This document shows positions 25,494-33,884 of a stretch of DNA of 64,000 nt, one piece after another. The stretch covers positions 2,598,501 through 2,662,500 of the forward strand of contig NZ_JAUTAR010000001.1 in NCBI RefSeq assembly GCF_030818695.1, written 5' to 3'. The notes beneath the pieces were generated by a model. That model was not told where the DNA came from. It made no database searches and saw nothing but the letters and a program-made list of their open reading frames with translations. The DNA comes from Chryseobacterium sp. SORGH_AS_0447 (GTDB taxonomy: Bacteria; Bacteroidota; Bacteroidia; Flavobacteriales; Weeksellaceae). Within the stretch, counting starts at the first letter, position 1; every line of letters begins with the position of its first letter. A program made the position numbers and the translations under genes.

Positions 25494-25602
25494 TTAAGAT
25501 CCTTGATTAGAAATGGTTGTATGTTTATCTGAAGTTATATTTTTATATTGCTTTACACATAGCAAATTCACAATTGACCATTCACAATTCACTCATTCAA
25601 AG

Positions 25603-25628
25603 AAAAAAGCAGAACCGAAGCCCCGCCT
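25603..25628 (-). terminator. Second copy of the nuclease terminator hairpin
   Basis: On the minus strand GGCGGGGC-TTCG-GTTCTGCT is followed by TTTTTT. It closely repeats the hairpin at 25690-25714, 86 bases downstream of it in the direction of transcription. Confidence 0.6.
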
Positions 25629-25689
25629 CATATAAACTTAACGAATGAAAAATTGACATTTCACTATTCACTATTCACCATTGACCATC

Positions 25690-25714
25690 AAAAAAGCGGA
25701 ACCGAAGCCCCGCT
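25690..25714 (-). terminator. Terminator of the S1/P1 nuclease gene
   Basis: On the minus strand AGCGGGGC-TTCG-GTTCCGCT forms an 8-bp stem with a TTCG loop and is followed by a T-run. Confidence 0.85.
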
Positions 25715-25752
25715 GTGTATTTAAAAATCAAATGGCAAATTCACCATTCACC

Positions 25753-26544
25753 TTAAAAAAGATCATTCAGCCATTTCGCCAGTCTCAGACCGCCGTAAAG
25801 AAGCTGTCTTTCCATCGTATCGTTGAATTTGTACTGGTAATCGTAAGCCAGCTTGGAGTCATTCGGTGTCTGCGCATAGATTTTGTTGGCCATTTTATGA
25901 GAATCGTATAGCCAGTCTTCCAGCGTTCCTTTCTGAATCTGTTGTACTTCAGCATCGGTTTTAATATCCAGCAGTTTGGAATATTCCGTATAGCTGTATT
26001 TCTGAGAGTCCACCAGCTTTCCGTCCCATACCGAATGCAGGTTTGTCTTTTCTCCGAAATACGTTACATTGATCTTGTTACCTCCCAAATCTTCCGCTCT
26101 TCCTACGTGCAACGGCTGAGCCAGGTCTCCCATAATATGGATAAGGAAGATCAGGGCAATCTTTCTGTCTTTTTCCGGAGTTTTCGAATCTTTCAGCTGT
26201 CTGGATAGAGTTTTTACCTGAGTGTATAAACTTGGGCCCGCCTGTGCTTCCAGTTTTTCTTCAAATACTTTGAAATCCGTCTGTGGGTCAATGTTTACAT
26301 AATGCCATGCAGAAGCCTGTTTCCAGGCACCGGTAGTATCGGATTTAATAAAATCCGGCCAGTTAGCCCAATAAGCCAGGCGCTCTCTTCCCATCAATTT
26401 TTTAATTTCCCTTCTTGCCTTTCCGGACAGGTGATTTTCTGCAATTTCTGCAATAATTCGGTGTCCCGTAAGCCCCCACGCATAAGAATACAGGGAAGAT
26501 ACCATCAATGCCAGAACCAGAATTTTAGAATACATACTTTTCAT
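25753..26544 (-). CDS. Secreted S1/P1 type nuclease
   Basis: This 263-aa protein has a signal peptide ending around YAWG, so that the mature protein begins with the N-terminal Trp used as a zinc ligand in this family. Other ligand motifs are LTGHRIIAEIAE, WANWPDFIK, WHYVNI, HIMGDLAQPLHVGRAEDLGGN and LHSVWD. S1/P1 enzymes are trinuclear-zinc nucleases that hydrolyse single-stranded nucleic acids and remove 3' phosphates. It probably serves phosphate or nucleotide scavenging in the periplasm. ATG 26544 or the one three codons later could be the start. Confidence 0.93.
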   Translation of the reverse strand: MKSMYSKILVLALMVSSLYSYAWGLTGHRIIAEIAENHLSGKARREIKKLMGRERLAYWANWPDFIKSDTTGAWKQASAWHYVNIDPQTDFKVFEEKLEAQAGPSLYTQVKTLSRQLKDSKTPEKDRKIALIFLIHIMGDLAQPLHVGRAEDLGGNKINVTYFGEKTNLHSVWDGKLVDSQKYSYTEYSKLLDIKTDAEVQQIQKGTLEDWLYDSHKMANKIYAQTPNDSKLAYDYQYKFNDTMERQLLYGGLRLAKWLNDLF

Positions 26545-26850
26545 TGTAAAATAACATTTTCAGGGGGCAAAGATACGGTTAATTTTAAGGCTGAGTTCAA
26601 GGTTCGGAGAAGGGGTGGGAAAATTTAATCAAATATTAATTTAAGTCTTGGTAAAGGTAAAGGTAAAGGTAAAAGGTGGCAAACTCCTTAAGCTCCTCAC
26701 CTAAAAACTTAGCCTCAGTCTTAACCTTATTTATCTTTTCCTTCTTTTGCTCATAATTATTTAGTATTTTTAGTAGAAAATTCATTGGGAAATATTTTTT
26801 CAATAATTTGAGATATACTATTTTTACAAGCCAAAATCACAGCAAAGACC
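26545..26850. other. Intergenic region before the T6SS cassette
   Basis: The 306-base gap contains a GGTAAA hexamer array (26650-26673) and otherwise AT-rich DNA leading to the ATG at 26851. I see no consensus promoter that is convincing. Confidence 0.5.
26650..26673 (+). repeat. Hexamer tandem repeat (GGTAAA)
   Basis: About four copies of GGTAAA stand in tandem, the last with one extra A. It lies about 180 bases before the TssG-like gene, outside coding sequence. Confidence 0.7.
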
Positions 26851-27792
26851 ATGTATGAGAATAATATTGTAGACATGCATTACAATAAACTGCAGACCGA
26901 TTTCAAAGCGGAAGCAGTCGCCGTAAATCTTTTAAAATACCACAGGGCGGTAAGCAATATTTTTATCAACCGCATCGGGATCAACGACCGGGCGTATTTA
27001 AAAGACATCAAAAGTATTTCAAGCGATTATCTGGGTTTTGACGAAGAAGTTTTCACTATCGAAACCTACCGGGAAGGAATTTACGATTACCTTCCGGAAG
27101 GGCTTTTCCATCCGCCTTCATTAGGCGCCTCCCGAAAAAATGTGGATACGGTGGTCCGTGAGATCCGCAGACAGAAAAAAGTAGAGGAGGATGCCCGCAA
27201 ATTCTTCAAGCCTTTTGAGCTGGAAATATTTTTTACCGAGATCAGTGCTTTGCTGAAAGAATTCGATTTTGACATTTCCAGTGATACCGATGCCCTGCTG
27301 AATACCATAAGAGAATTGTGGCCGCTGATCGATATGCTCGATAAGAAAAACGCATACATTTTTATTTATATTTTGCCGTTTTTCCATCAGATCCGGGGCG
27401 ATAGAACCTGGTTTGAACGTTGTATGACCGCATTTTTGCAGGTTCCAGTAAAGGTTACGTTTGCCCCGAATGTCATCGATGGAATAGAAGAGCAGGACGA
27501 CTCCATGCTGCTGGGGAATTCCAGACTGGGAGTCACTTACATTCCAAGCGGAAGACACATGGACGGGCAGAGAAATTGGGTCGTGAATATCGGGCCGATA
27601 CCCTACAAGGAAATGAAGAAATATATCGACGGAAGCCCGTTCCGGAAAGTGTTGCAGGCCATGTATGACTACTTCCTGCCGGTAAGCGTCGATATAGAGG
27701 AAAATTTCATCACCGAGAAACAGGAATATTCTTTTGCGCTGGAAGATGACGAAAGAAATGCAAACAGGCTCGGATACTCTACATTCCTGTGA
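26851..27792 (+). CDS. tssG: Probable T6SS baseplate protein, TssG-like
   Basis: This 313-aa soluble protein has no signal or membrane segment. The late segment WVVNIGPIPYKEMKKYID, followed by FRKVLQAMYDYFLPVSVDI, resembles the C-terminal part of TssG, in which a 'LGPL' motif precedes a 'FLP' motif. The N-terminal half is divergent, as expected for the Bacteroidota subtype (T6SSiii). The assignment rests largely on the two following genes, which look like TssN and TssK. In the machine, TssG forms a wedge of the baseplate with TssF, TssE and TssK. The spacing to the next gene is 54 bases. Confidence 0.6.
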   Translation: MYENNIVDMHYNKLQTDFKAEAVAVNLLKYHRAVSNIFINRIGINDRAYLKDIKSISSDYLGFDEEVFTIETYREGIYDYLPEGLFHPPSLGASRKNVDTVVREIRRQKKVEEDARKFFKPFELEIFFTEISALLKEFDFDISSDTDALLNTIRELWPLIDMLDKKNAYIFIYILPFFHQIRGDRTWFERCMTAFLQVPVKVTFAPNVIDGIEEQDDSMLLGNSRLGVTYIPSGRHMDGQRNWVVNIGPIPYKEMKKYIDGSPFRKVLQAMYDYFLPVSVDIEENFITEKQEYSFALEDDERNANRLGYSTFL

Positions 27793-27846
27793 AAATTTTA
27801 ACTATATTTACATTCACCAAGAAAAAATATTAATTCGAAAAGACAG

Positions 27847-28761
27847 ATGGAAGTTTCGTCAGTAAAAGGAATCTTTTTAAGGTATATTTTGATGCCTTTA
27901 TTTGCAGTGATCATGATGGTAATTTTAGCTGCTATCAGAAGAAATAAGCCTGCCATAAAGATTAAAACCATTATCATTTATGTTCTGCTGTGCAGTTTAT
28001 GCCTTGCTATTCCCGGAATCTTCGGGTTTGCGGGAAATATGTTTAATCCATACTGGTATCTTATCGCACAGATTGTTTACCTTATTTTAGGGATTATACA
28101 CGTGAATTTATCAGACCGGTATTTCAAAAGGCATTTCACTTCAACCACAAAAAGTATTTTATTTGAATCGATACTTTCCCTAACGTGTATCGGATTCGGA
28201 GGCTATCTTTTTTACCTGATCTTCAACTGGATCAGCAAAGGAACCGGATATCCCTTAATGGCGGCTACGAGTATTTTTATCTTCCTTGTACCGCTGGTAT
28301 TTCATTACTGCTATGTACAGCTTATTAGTATTCCCGTTGATATTTATAAGACGTGGAGATACTCGCCCGAGCAGCGGCTTCCGGATTTTGAAGGTGCCGA
28401 TTTCGACCGCCTGATGGTCCTGAATGTAGAATTGAGCAAAAACCTGGAAGAAGCCAACCGGTTCAGGATTAAAGCCAAAACCCTTCCGACCGGCATCACC
28501 TTCGGCGACTGGTTCTACCGGGTCGTTGACGACTACAATCACAAAAATCCGAATTCCGTAATCCATCTTACCGATGAGATAAAGGAGCCGTATTACTGGA
28601 TCTTTTACACTAAAAAATCTTTTTTCAGCTTCAGGAAATATATCGATTTTGATCAGGACATTACCGACAACCGCATTTCAGAAAACGATGTGGTGATCTG
28701 CAAAAGAGTAATCCAGCACGAAGAAGAAGGACTGAGAAAACCACAATCACGCACAATTTAA
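27847..28761 (+). CDS. tssN: T6SS membrane-associated protein, TssN-like
   Basis: This 304-aa protein has about five predicted membrane helices in the first 170 residues, then a soluble C-terminal domain of about 130 residues beginning near KTWRYSPEQRLPDFEGADFD. That layout, and its position next to a TssK-like gene, fits TssN, a component found in the T6SSiii of Bacteroidota, where it is proposed to contribute to the membrane complex. The stop is followed six bases later by the TssK-like start, so the two are probably coupled. Confidence 0.65.
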   Translation: MEVSSVKGIFLRYILMPLFAVIMMVILAAIRRNKPAIKIKTIIIYVLLCSLCLAIPGIFGFAGNMFNPYWYLIAQIVYLILGIIHVNLSDRYFKRHFTSTTKSILFESILSLTCIGFGGYLFYLIFNWISKGTGYPLMAATSIFIFLVPLVFHYCYVQLISIPVDIYKTWRYSPEQRLPDFEGADFDRLMVLNVELSKNLEEANRFRIKAKTLPTGITFGDWFYRVVDDYNHKNPNSVIHLTDEIKEPYYWIFYTKKSFFSFRKYIDFDQDITDNRISENDVVICKRVIQHEEEGLRKPQSRTI

Positions 28762-28767
28762 AAAATA

Positions 28768-29913
28768 TTGAATATGATACAGCCTATTAAGCATTTTGCC
28801 ATCAATTGGGTTGACGGGATGAAAGTTTCCCAGAGACATCTTAATGATCAGGATAATTTTTTAATTGATACCATCAGAGATTCCAATTCATTGGGGATCA
28901 CTACATATAATTACGGGCTTCTGCCGATTTCAAATGAATTTACAGACCGCACGATCTTCGACGTTCACAATACGGCAACCAACGATGTACAGCTGGTTAT
29001 CAAACGCTGCAGTGCCGTCACGATGGCCGGTTACAGGATAGAACTGCTGGATAGGAGAGTCAGTGTAAAATCTCTGGCCAAATCCATGAACGAAGAACAG
29101 GCGGACGGAGAATACTACATCCTTATTTCCGTTAATCCGTTTGATAAAGTACCGTTCGGGGATATCGACCCGGAGGAAATTCCGCCGCGGCATCCCAACA
29201 CACAGTCCAATCACCACCTGGAACTGCTCCCGGTAACATCCCTGAACAGCAGCTATTCGGGAGGAAATTATCTGATCATCGGAAAGGTAGACCTGAAAGG
29301 GAATATCGCGCAGGTGGACTCCAATTTTATTCCGCCGTGTACTTCCATCCAGAGCCATCCGGCTTTACTGGATTATTACAATATTTTCGCAAAATCTGTT
29401 GGAAATCTGCAGCAATATGCTTTTAAGATTATTCAGAAAGCTTCCCATAAAAACCAGAATACGGCATTGGCACAGAACGTAAAGTTTTTGTGCAATACCA
29501 TGATCAATACTTTTGGGGATATGTATTTCCAGTTCAGGAACATCACACCTTATCAGCCGCCGGTATTTTTGATTGAGCTGTTTTCTAAGCTGGCACTTCG
29601 CCTGTATAATGCAACCCAGGTCTTGGTGCCTGCCGAACTGGAGGAAATGCTGAATTATAGTCTGGAATGGAGTGAAATCGCTCCTCACACGCTGCTGAAT
29701 CAGCTGTCGATCGTTGCCGAAACCAATTATGACCATCATAACTGCGGCGAACCTTTTATCTACATCCAGCAGATGCTGAAAAGCCTGGAGACGATCTTTG
29801 CCAAGCTGAGCGAACTGGATTACATCGGTCAGCGAAAAGAAAATATTATCGTTAACGAACAGGAAGTTTCCAATAACAATAATCCGAAAAGAGGATGGAG
29901 CGTTTTGGACTAA
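28768..29913 (+). CDS. tssK: T6SS baseplate protein, TssK-like
   Basis: This 381-aa soluble protein opens with INWVDGMKVSQRHLNDQDNF, which matches the TssK N-terminal pattern 'W-x-x-GM-x-x-x-x-H'. The rest shows the mixed beta N-terminal half (KVDLKGNIAQ) and helical C-terminal half of TssK. TssK trimers join the baseplate wedges to the membrane complex. A terminator follows at 29935, so the cassette ends here. No TssB, TssC, Hcp, VgrG, ClpV, TssE or TssF gene lies nearby. ATG 28768 or the one two codons later could be the start. Confidence 0.7.
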   Translation: MNMIQPIKHFAINWVDGMKVSQRHLNDQDNFLIDTIRDSNSLGITTYNYGLLPISNEFTDRTIFDVHNTATNDVQLVIKRCSAVTMAGYRIELLDRRVSVKSLAKSMNEEQADGEYYILISVNPFDKVPFGDIDPEEIPPRHPNTQSNHHLELLPVTSLNSSYSGGNYLIIGKVDLKGNIAQVDSNFIPPCTSIQSHPALLDYYNIFAKSVGNLQQYAFKIIQKASHKNQNTALAQNVKFLCNTMINTFGDMYFQFRNITPYQPPVFLIELFSKLALRLYNATQVLVPAELEEMLNYSLEWSEIAPHTLLNQLSIVAETNYDHHNCGEPFIYIQQMLKSLETIFAKLSELDYIGQRKENIIVNEQEVSNNNNPKRGWSVLD

Positions 29914-29934
29914 TTCAGAAAAACTATTAAATAT

Positions 29935-29966
29935 AAATCCCGGAGCTATTATGCCGGGATTTTTTG
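29935..29966 (+). terminator. Terminator after the T6SS cassette
   Basis: The arms aaatcccgg (29935-29943) and ccgggattt (29954-29962) are followed by a T-run. Confidence 0.85.
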
Positions 29967-30041
29967 TTGGAAGTGCAAAGGTGAGAAAGGATTTTCTTGA
30001 ATAAATAAAAATCCGTAACATTATATTTCAATAAATTTAAA

Positions 30042-31220
30042 ATGGACATCAATAAAATAAGACAGGATATCCGCGGCCTGGCAGACGGCAAAATATTTCT
30101 TAACAATGCCGGATCTTCTTTAATGCCGAATGTGGTAACCGATGTAATGACCGATTATCTGAAACAGGAAGAACTTTCAGGCGGATATCATGTTGCAAAC
30201 GTAAATGCAAACGCGTTGGAAGGCTTCTATGATGAAACGGCAAAACTGATAAATGCCCAATCGCGTAATATTGCTTTTGCTACGAGTGCTACCGAAGCCT
30301 ATACCAAAGCTTTGTCCAGTATTATTTTTAAAGAAGGCGATGTCATCATCACAACGGCTGACGATTATATCTCCAACCAGATTACTTTTATTTCCCTGCA
30401 TAAAAAGTTGGGCGTGAAAGTGATCAGAATGAAGAATCTGCCCGATCATGAACTGGATCTGGAAGACCTTGAAAAGCTGATCCGTGAACATCATCCGAAA
30501 CTTATTGCTGTTACGCATATTCCTACCAATTCGGGACTGATCCAGAATGTAGAAGCGGTAGGAAAAATCTGTCGGAAGCATGATATTCTGTATCTCGTAG
30601 ATGCCTGCCAGTCTGTCGGACAGTTGGCAGTGGATGTCGAAAAAATAAACTGTGATTTTCTTACGGCAACAGGAAGGAAATTTCTGCGCGGGCCGAGAGG
30701 AACCGGATTCCTGTATGTTTCAGACCGGGTTCTGGAACAGGAATATGCACCGCTTTTACTGGACATGAGAGGAGCGGACTGGACAGCGTATGACGATTAT
30801 GAATTGTTCAAAACCGCAAAACGGTTTGAGCACTGGGAAATTTCCTACGCTTCACTTTACGGATTAAAGCATGCGGTGCAATATGCCAACAGCGTAGGAA
30901 TGGAGAGGGTGGAGCAATATAACAAAGGCTTATCCGACAGACTACGGGAAAATCTTAAAAGCAGCGGATTCAGCGTATGGGATTGGGGAAACCGCCTGAG
31001 CAGCATCGTTACTTTTTCCGGTCCTGACGGCGATCTTGAAAAGATCCAGCAGGTGTTGAAAGAAAACAACGTTTACTTTTCAGTCACTTATAAAAATTCT
31101 GCACTCATTGATTTTTCCACCAAAAATATTCATGGAATCGTACGACTCTCACCCCATTATTTCAATACCATGGAGGAGATAGAAACGGTTTCAGAAATAT
31201 TGAAAAACAGTTTAAAGTAA
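30042..31220 (+). CDS. Aminotransferase class V-fold PLP enzyme
   Basis: This 392-aa enzyme of the NifS/IscS-like fold carries the PLP lysine in ATGRKFLRGPRGTGFLYV and the cofactor-binding VDACQSVGQL. The early NNAGSSLMP segment resembles isopenicillin-N epimerase/EgtE-type members rather than true cysteine desulfurases, whose active-site Cys loop is not evident. It may act as a C-S lyase or aminotransferase on an amino acid derivative. It stands alone between the T6SS terminator and a repeat-bearing gap. Confidence 0.85.
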   Translation: MDINKIRQDIRGLADGKIFLNNAGSSLMPNVVTDVMTDYLKQEELSGGYHVANVNANALEGFYDETAKLINAQSRNIAFATSATEAYTKALSSIIFKEGDVIITTADDYISNQITFISLHKKLGVKVIRMKNLPDHELDLEDLEKLIREHHPKLIAVTHIPTNSGLIQNVEAVGKICRKHDILYLVDACQSVGQLAVDVEKINCDFLTATGRKFLRGPRGTGFLYVSDRVLEQEYAPLLLDMRGADWTAYDDYELFKTAKRFEHWEISYASLYGLKHAVQYANSVGMERVEQYNKGLSDRLRENLKSSGFSVWDWGNRLSSIVTFSGPDGDLEKIQQVLKENNVYFSVTYKNSALIDFSTKNIHGIVRLSPHYFNTMEEIETVSEILKNSLK

Positions 31221-31325
31221 TTGACTAAGAATAGAAAGCTTAAAGATCTGGTAGTTTCGAGAATCTCCAACTACCGGATTGCCATTCCTTTCTCTAATGC
31301 TGAAGCTTTGCATTTAAGCACAATG

Positions 31326-31350
31326 TTTGTCATCCCGTAGGGATCTCAAT
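31326..31350 (-). repeat. Dispersed repeat family B, copy 2 (reverse)
   Basis: Read on the minus strand the element is TATTGAGATCCCTACGGGAT followed by GACAAA. It closely matches the copy at 38830 and, less closely, the one at 12318. Confidence 0.65.
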
Positions 31351-31432
31351 ATAGTATTAGCAGTATACAGAGAAAATCTGTTGTAGAATTCACAGATAAG
31401 CATATGGCTTTAAGTACCCTCAATACGTAATC

Positions 31433-32086
31433 TTACTTCTTCACCAGAATTTTATCCGTGGCTTTGCGGCTCAGAACTTCCTGTTTCCCGTCGACTTCAA
31501 CGGTAAATGATCTGTCGAAACTTTCAATCTTCAGGATGTTGATTTTTTTATTCAGCAATAAATTCCGTTCCGTTAAATAATTCAGGAAGGCATCGTCGGA
31601 AAGGGTAACGGATGTGAAAACAACGGTTTCGCCCACTTCACAGTTGCTCAGTTTCTGAAGGTCCTGGGAAATAATGTTGCCGTCTTTATCCGGAATGGGT
31701 TCGCCGTGGGGATCAAATTTAGGATAATCCAGAATCTCATCCATTTTATCAAAGAAAACGGCAGAGTGTACATGCTCCAGCTGCTCGGCGATCTCATGAA
31801 CATTCTCCCAACCGAAATTCATTTTTTTAACAAGAAACATTTCCGTCAGGCGGTGCTTTCTTACGACCAGGGCTGCTTCCCGTCGGCCTTTTTCCGTTAC
31901 TTTCAGCGGCTTATAGGTTTCGTAGACCACCCAGTTTTTCTCGGCAAATTTCTTCATCATGTTGTTAACGCTCGGCATTTTTACGTTTAAAAATTTGCTC
32001 AGCTCGTTAATCGTTACCTTTCCTTCATGGTCAACTACATGAAATAAGGCCTTCAGGTAATTCTCTTCTGTTAATGTTGTCTTCAA
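31433..32086 (-). CDS. DtxR/MntR family metal-dependent transcriptional regulator
   Basis: This 217-aa protein has an N-terminal winged helix (TINELSKFLNVKMPSVNNMMKKF), a dimerisation and metal-binding helical region (RLTEMFLVKKMNFGWENVHEIAEQLEHV, with Glu/His ligands) and a C-terminal FeoA/SH3-like domain. These repressors use Fe2+ or Mn2+ to control metal uptake. An inverted repeat overlapping its own upstream edge suggests autoregulation. It is divergent from the aldolase gene at 32172. Confidence 0.9.
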   Translation of the reverse strand: MKTTLTEENYLKALFHVVDHEGKVTINELSKFLNVKMPSVNNMMKKFAEKNWVVYETYKPLKVTEKGRREAALVVRKHRLTEMFLVKKMNFGWENVHEIAEQLEHVHSAVFFDKMDEILDYPKFDPHGEPIPDKDGNIISQDLQKLSNCEVGETVVFTSVTLSDDAFLNYLTERNLLLNKKINILKIESFDRSFTVEVDGKQEVLSRKATDKILVKK

Positions 32087-32088
32087 AA

Positions 32089-32118
32089 TGTTAGATGCTA
32101 ATCATGACAAATCTAACA
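32089..32118. promoter_or_regulatory. Candidate DtxR-family operator
   Basis: TGTTAGAT (32089-32096) and ATCTAACA (32111-32118) form an inverted repeat with a 14-base spacer. It begins three bases upstream of the regulator ATG and lies 54 bases from the divergent aldolase ATG, so binding could affect both. Confidence 0.45.
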
Positions 32119-32171
32119 AAATATTACCAATAAATAAGGTGCATTCGATGAACTTTTTTTAATTTTACCTT

Positions 32172-33203
32172 ATGAAATTCTCATTCAAAAACGACTATTC
32201 GGAAGGTTGTCATCCTGATATTTTACAGGCACTTTTAGAAAACAATCTCAATCAGCAGGCGGGTTACGGAGAAGATGAATATTCCCGGAAGGCCAAAGAA
32301 CTTATTAACGAAAGGATGAAAAATCCTGATGCCGATATCTATTTTGTTTCAGGCGGCACACAGGCCAACCTTATCGTTATTTCTTCTGTTTTAAGACCCT
32401 ACCAATGTGCGGTTTCTGCATCAACGGGGCATGTTCTAAATAACGAAACCGGAGCTATCGAAGCAACAGGGCACAAGATTCTGAGCATTGAAAAGGAAGA
32501 CGGAAAACTGACTCCGGAAGACATTATTCCAGTATTAGAAGGCCACAGGAACGTTCCGCACCAGGTAATGCCCAAGCTGGTTTATATCTCCAATTCCACG
32601 GAGCTGGGAACGGTGTATACTTTAAAAGAGTTGGAAGACCTTTCAGCTTTCTGTAGGGAAAATCATCTTTATCTTTTTATGGATGGCGCAAGGCTGGGGC
32701 ACGGATTGACATCGGAAATTAGTGATCTTACGCTGGAAAAGGTGGCGAAACTTACCGATATTTTCTACTTGGGAGGAACCAAGAACGGCGCACTGATCGG
32801 GGAGGCCATTGTTATCAATAACCCTGAGCTGCAACAGGATTTTGCATTTAATATCAAACAGAAAGGCGCGCTGCTCGCAAAGGGAAGGCTGTTGGGAATT
32901 CAGTTTCTTGAACTGATGAAAAATGACCTTTATTTTGATCTTGCTAAGCACGCGAATCAGCAGGCGATGAAGATGAAAAATGCCATGAAGGAAAGGGGAG
33001 TGCAGTTCTTATCCGATACCTATACCAATCAGATTTTTCCAATCCTTAGCCATGCACTGATCGAAAAATTATCGGAGAAATTTGAATTTTACGTCTGGAA
33101 AAAGATCGATGAAGATTCTTCTGCCATCCGCCTTATTACCTCATGGAATACAGGCGATGAGCCGGTGAATGATTTTATAGAAATAATAAGAAAAGAATTA
33201 TAA
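32172..33203 (+). CDS. Low-specificity threonine aldolase / beta-eliminating lyase family protein
   Basis: This 343-aa PLP enzyme of fold type I has the lysine in YLGGTKNGALIGE and other conserved elements: FVSGGTQANL, LYLFMDGARLGHGL and an early SDYSEGCHPDIL-type opening. The expected reaction is cleavage of threonine/allo-threonine to glycine and acetaldehyde; related beta-eliminating lyases share the fold. It is divergent from the DtxR regulator and closed by a terminator. Confidence 0.88.
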   Translation: MKFSFKNDYSEGCHPDILQALLENNLNQQAGYGEDEYSRKAKELINERMKNPDADIYFVSGGTQANLIVISSVLRPYQCAVSASTGHVLNNETGAIEATGHKILSIEKEDGKLTPEDIIPVLEGHRNVPHQVMPKLVYISNSTELGTVYTLKELEDLSAFCRENHLYLFMDGARLGHGLTSEISDLTLEKVAKLTDIFYLGGTKNGALIGEAIVINNPELQQDFAFNIKQKGALLAKGRLLGIQFLELMKNDLYFDLAKHANQQAMKMKNAMKERGVQFLSDTYTNQIFPILSHALIEKLSEKFEFYVWKKIDEDSSAIRLITSWNTGDEPVNDFIEIIRKEL

Positions 33204-33206
33204 AAC

Positions 33207-33233
33207 AAAATGCAACCAAGACGGTTGCATTTT
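33207..33233. terminator. Terminator between convergent genes
   Basis: A perfect 11-bp stem, aaaatgcaacc (33207-33217) with ggttgcatttt (33223-33233), encloses the loop AAGAC. It serves the aldolase and could serve the lipoprotein gene at 33272. Confidence 0.8.
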
Positions 33234-33271
33234 GCTTTATCAGATCTCACAATTGTTGATGAATATTTCTA

Positions 33272-33775
33272 TTATTTTAGAGCGTTAGCGACCAAGTTGC
33301 AGTCTGCTGTCTTTAAGGTTCTTCCGCCGGCATACTTTATTTTCTTCTCGTCGGTATATTTGGTTCCGGTTTCCTCGTCTCTTTCGCCGATTCCTTCGGC
33401 CAGGCCGTCTTTGGTCTTAATGAAATAAAGGTCGTTTTTATTTCCTGCTTTTCCTTCGGAAGCAAAAGTATAGGTCAGCTTCAGCGTATCTCCGGATTTG
33501 AAGCCGGTAAGATCTCCTTTGTTGCTGTCTTTTTCACTGTTTTTGGTGGCCATTTTTCCGGTAATGGTTCCGAGGTTATCGTCGATGCTTACAAAAACGG
33601 TATCTTTCCCGGTAACACCCATGTAACAATAGGATTTCGGGCCTAAGGTATCCTTAACTTTTTCCGTAGCAGCAGTCGTGTCGGAAGAGACCGTCTCGGC
33701 AACCGGCGCTTCCGCTTTCTTATTGCAGTTCAGCAGAATCGCAGACAGGACACTTAACACAATTAATTTTTTCAT
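33272..33775 (-). CDS. Small lipoprotein of unknown function
   Basis: This 167-aa protein has a lipoprotein signal (lipobox LLNC, Cys17), a Thr/Ala/Glu-rich linker (18-45), and then a compact beta-rich domain with SYCYMGVTGKDTVFVSIDD and the repeated ITGKMATKNSEKDSNKGDL pattern. Two Cys (in SYCY and TADCN) could form a disulfide. The function is unknown. It is monocistronic. Confidence 0.75.
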   Translation of the reverse strand: MKKLIVLSVLSAILLNCNKKAEAPVAETVSSDTTAATEKVKDTLGPKSYCYMGVTGKDTVFVSIDDNLGTITGKMATKNSEKDSNKGDLTGFKSGDTLKLTYTFASEGKAGNKNDLYFIKTKDGLAEGIGERDEETGTKYTDEKKIKYAGGRTLKTADCNLVANALK

Positions 33776-33884
33776 ATCCTTTTTATTTTATTAATTCAAT
33801 TTCACTTATGCTAAAATAACAATTGTATTTTACATGAAAAAAAATTATTTAAAAAGAGTAGTTTGCTAGTTTGTCATTCTCGTT

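Larger units (their letters stand above)
24995..25752. other. Large repeat-rich intergenic region
   Basis: This 758-base gap between rpoD and the nuclease gene has no credible gene. It holds a palindromic element (25190-25240), a two-hairpin repeat (25441-25493), two copies of a terminator hairpin (25603-25628 and 25690-25714), and several copies of the ATTCAC/TTGACCA repeat (25395-25412, 25571-25594, 25651-25688, 25739-25752). Open frames at 25028-25276 and 25115-25378 run over these elements and look accidental. Confidence 0.65.

Noticed and set aside
26650..26673. CRISPR-like array
   Set aside because: The units are six bases without spacers; no cas gene is present in the window.
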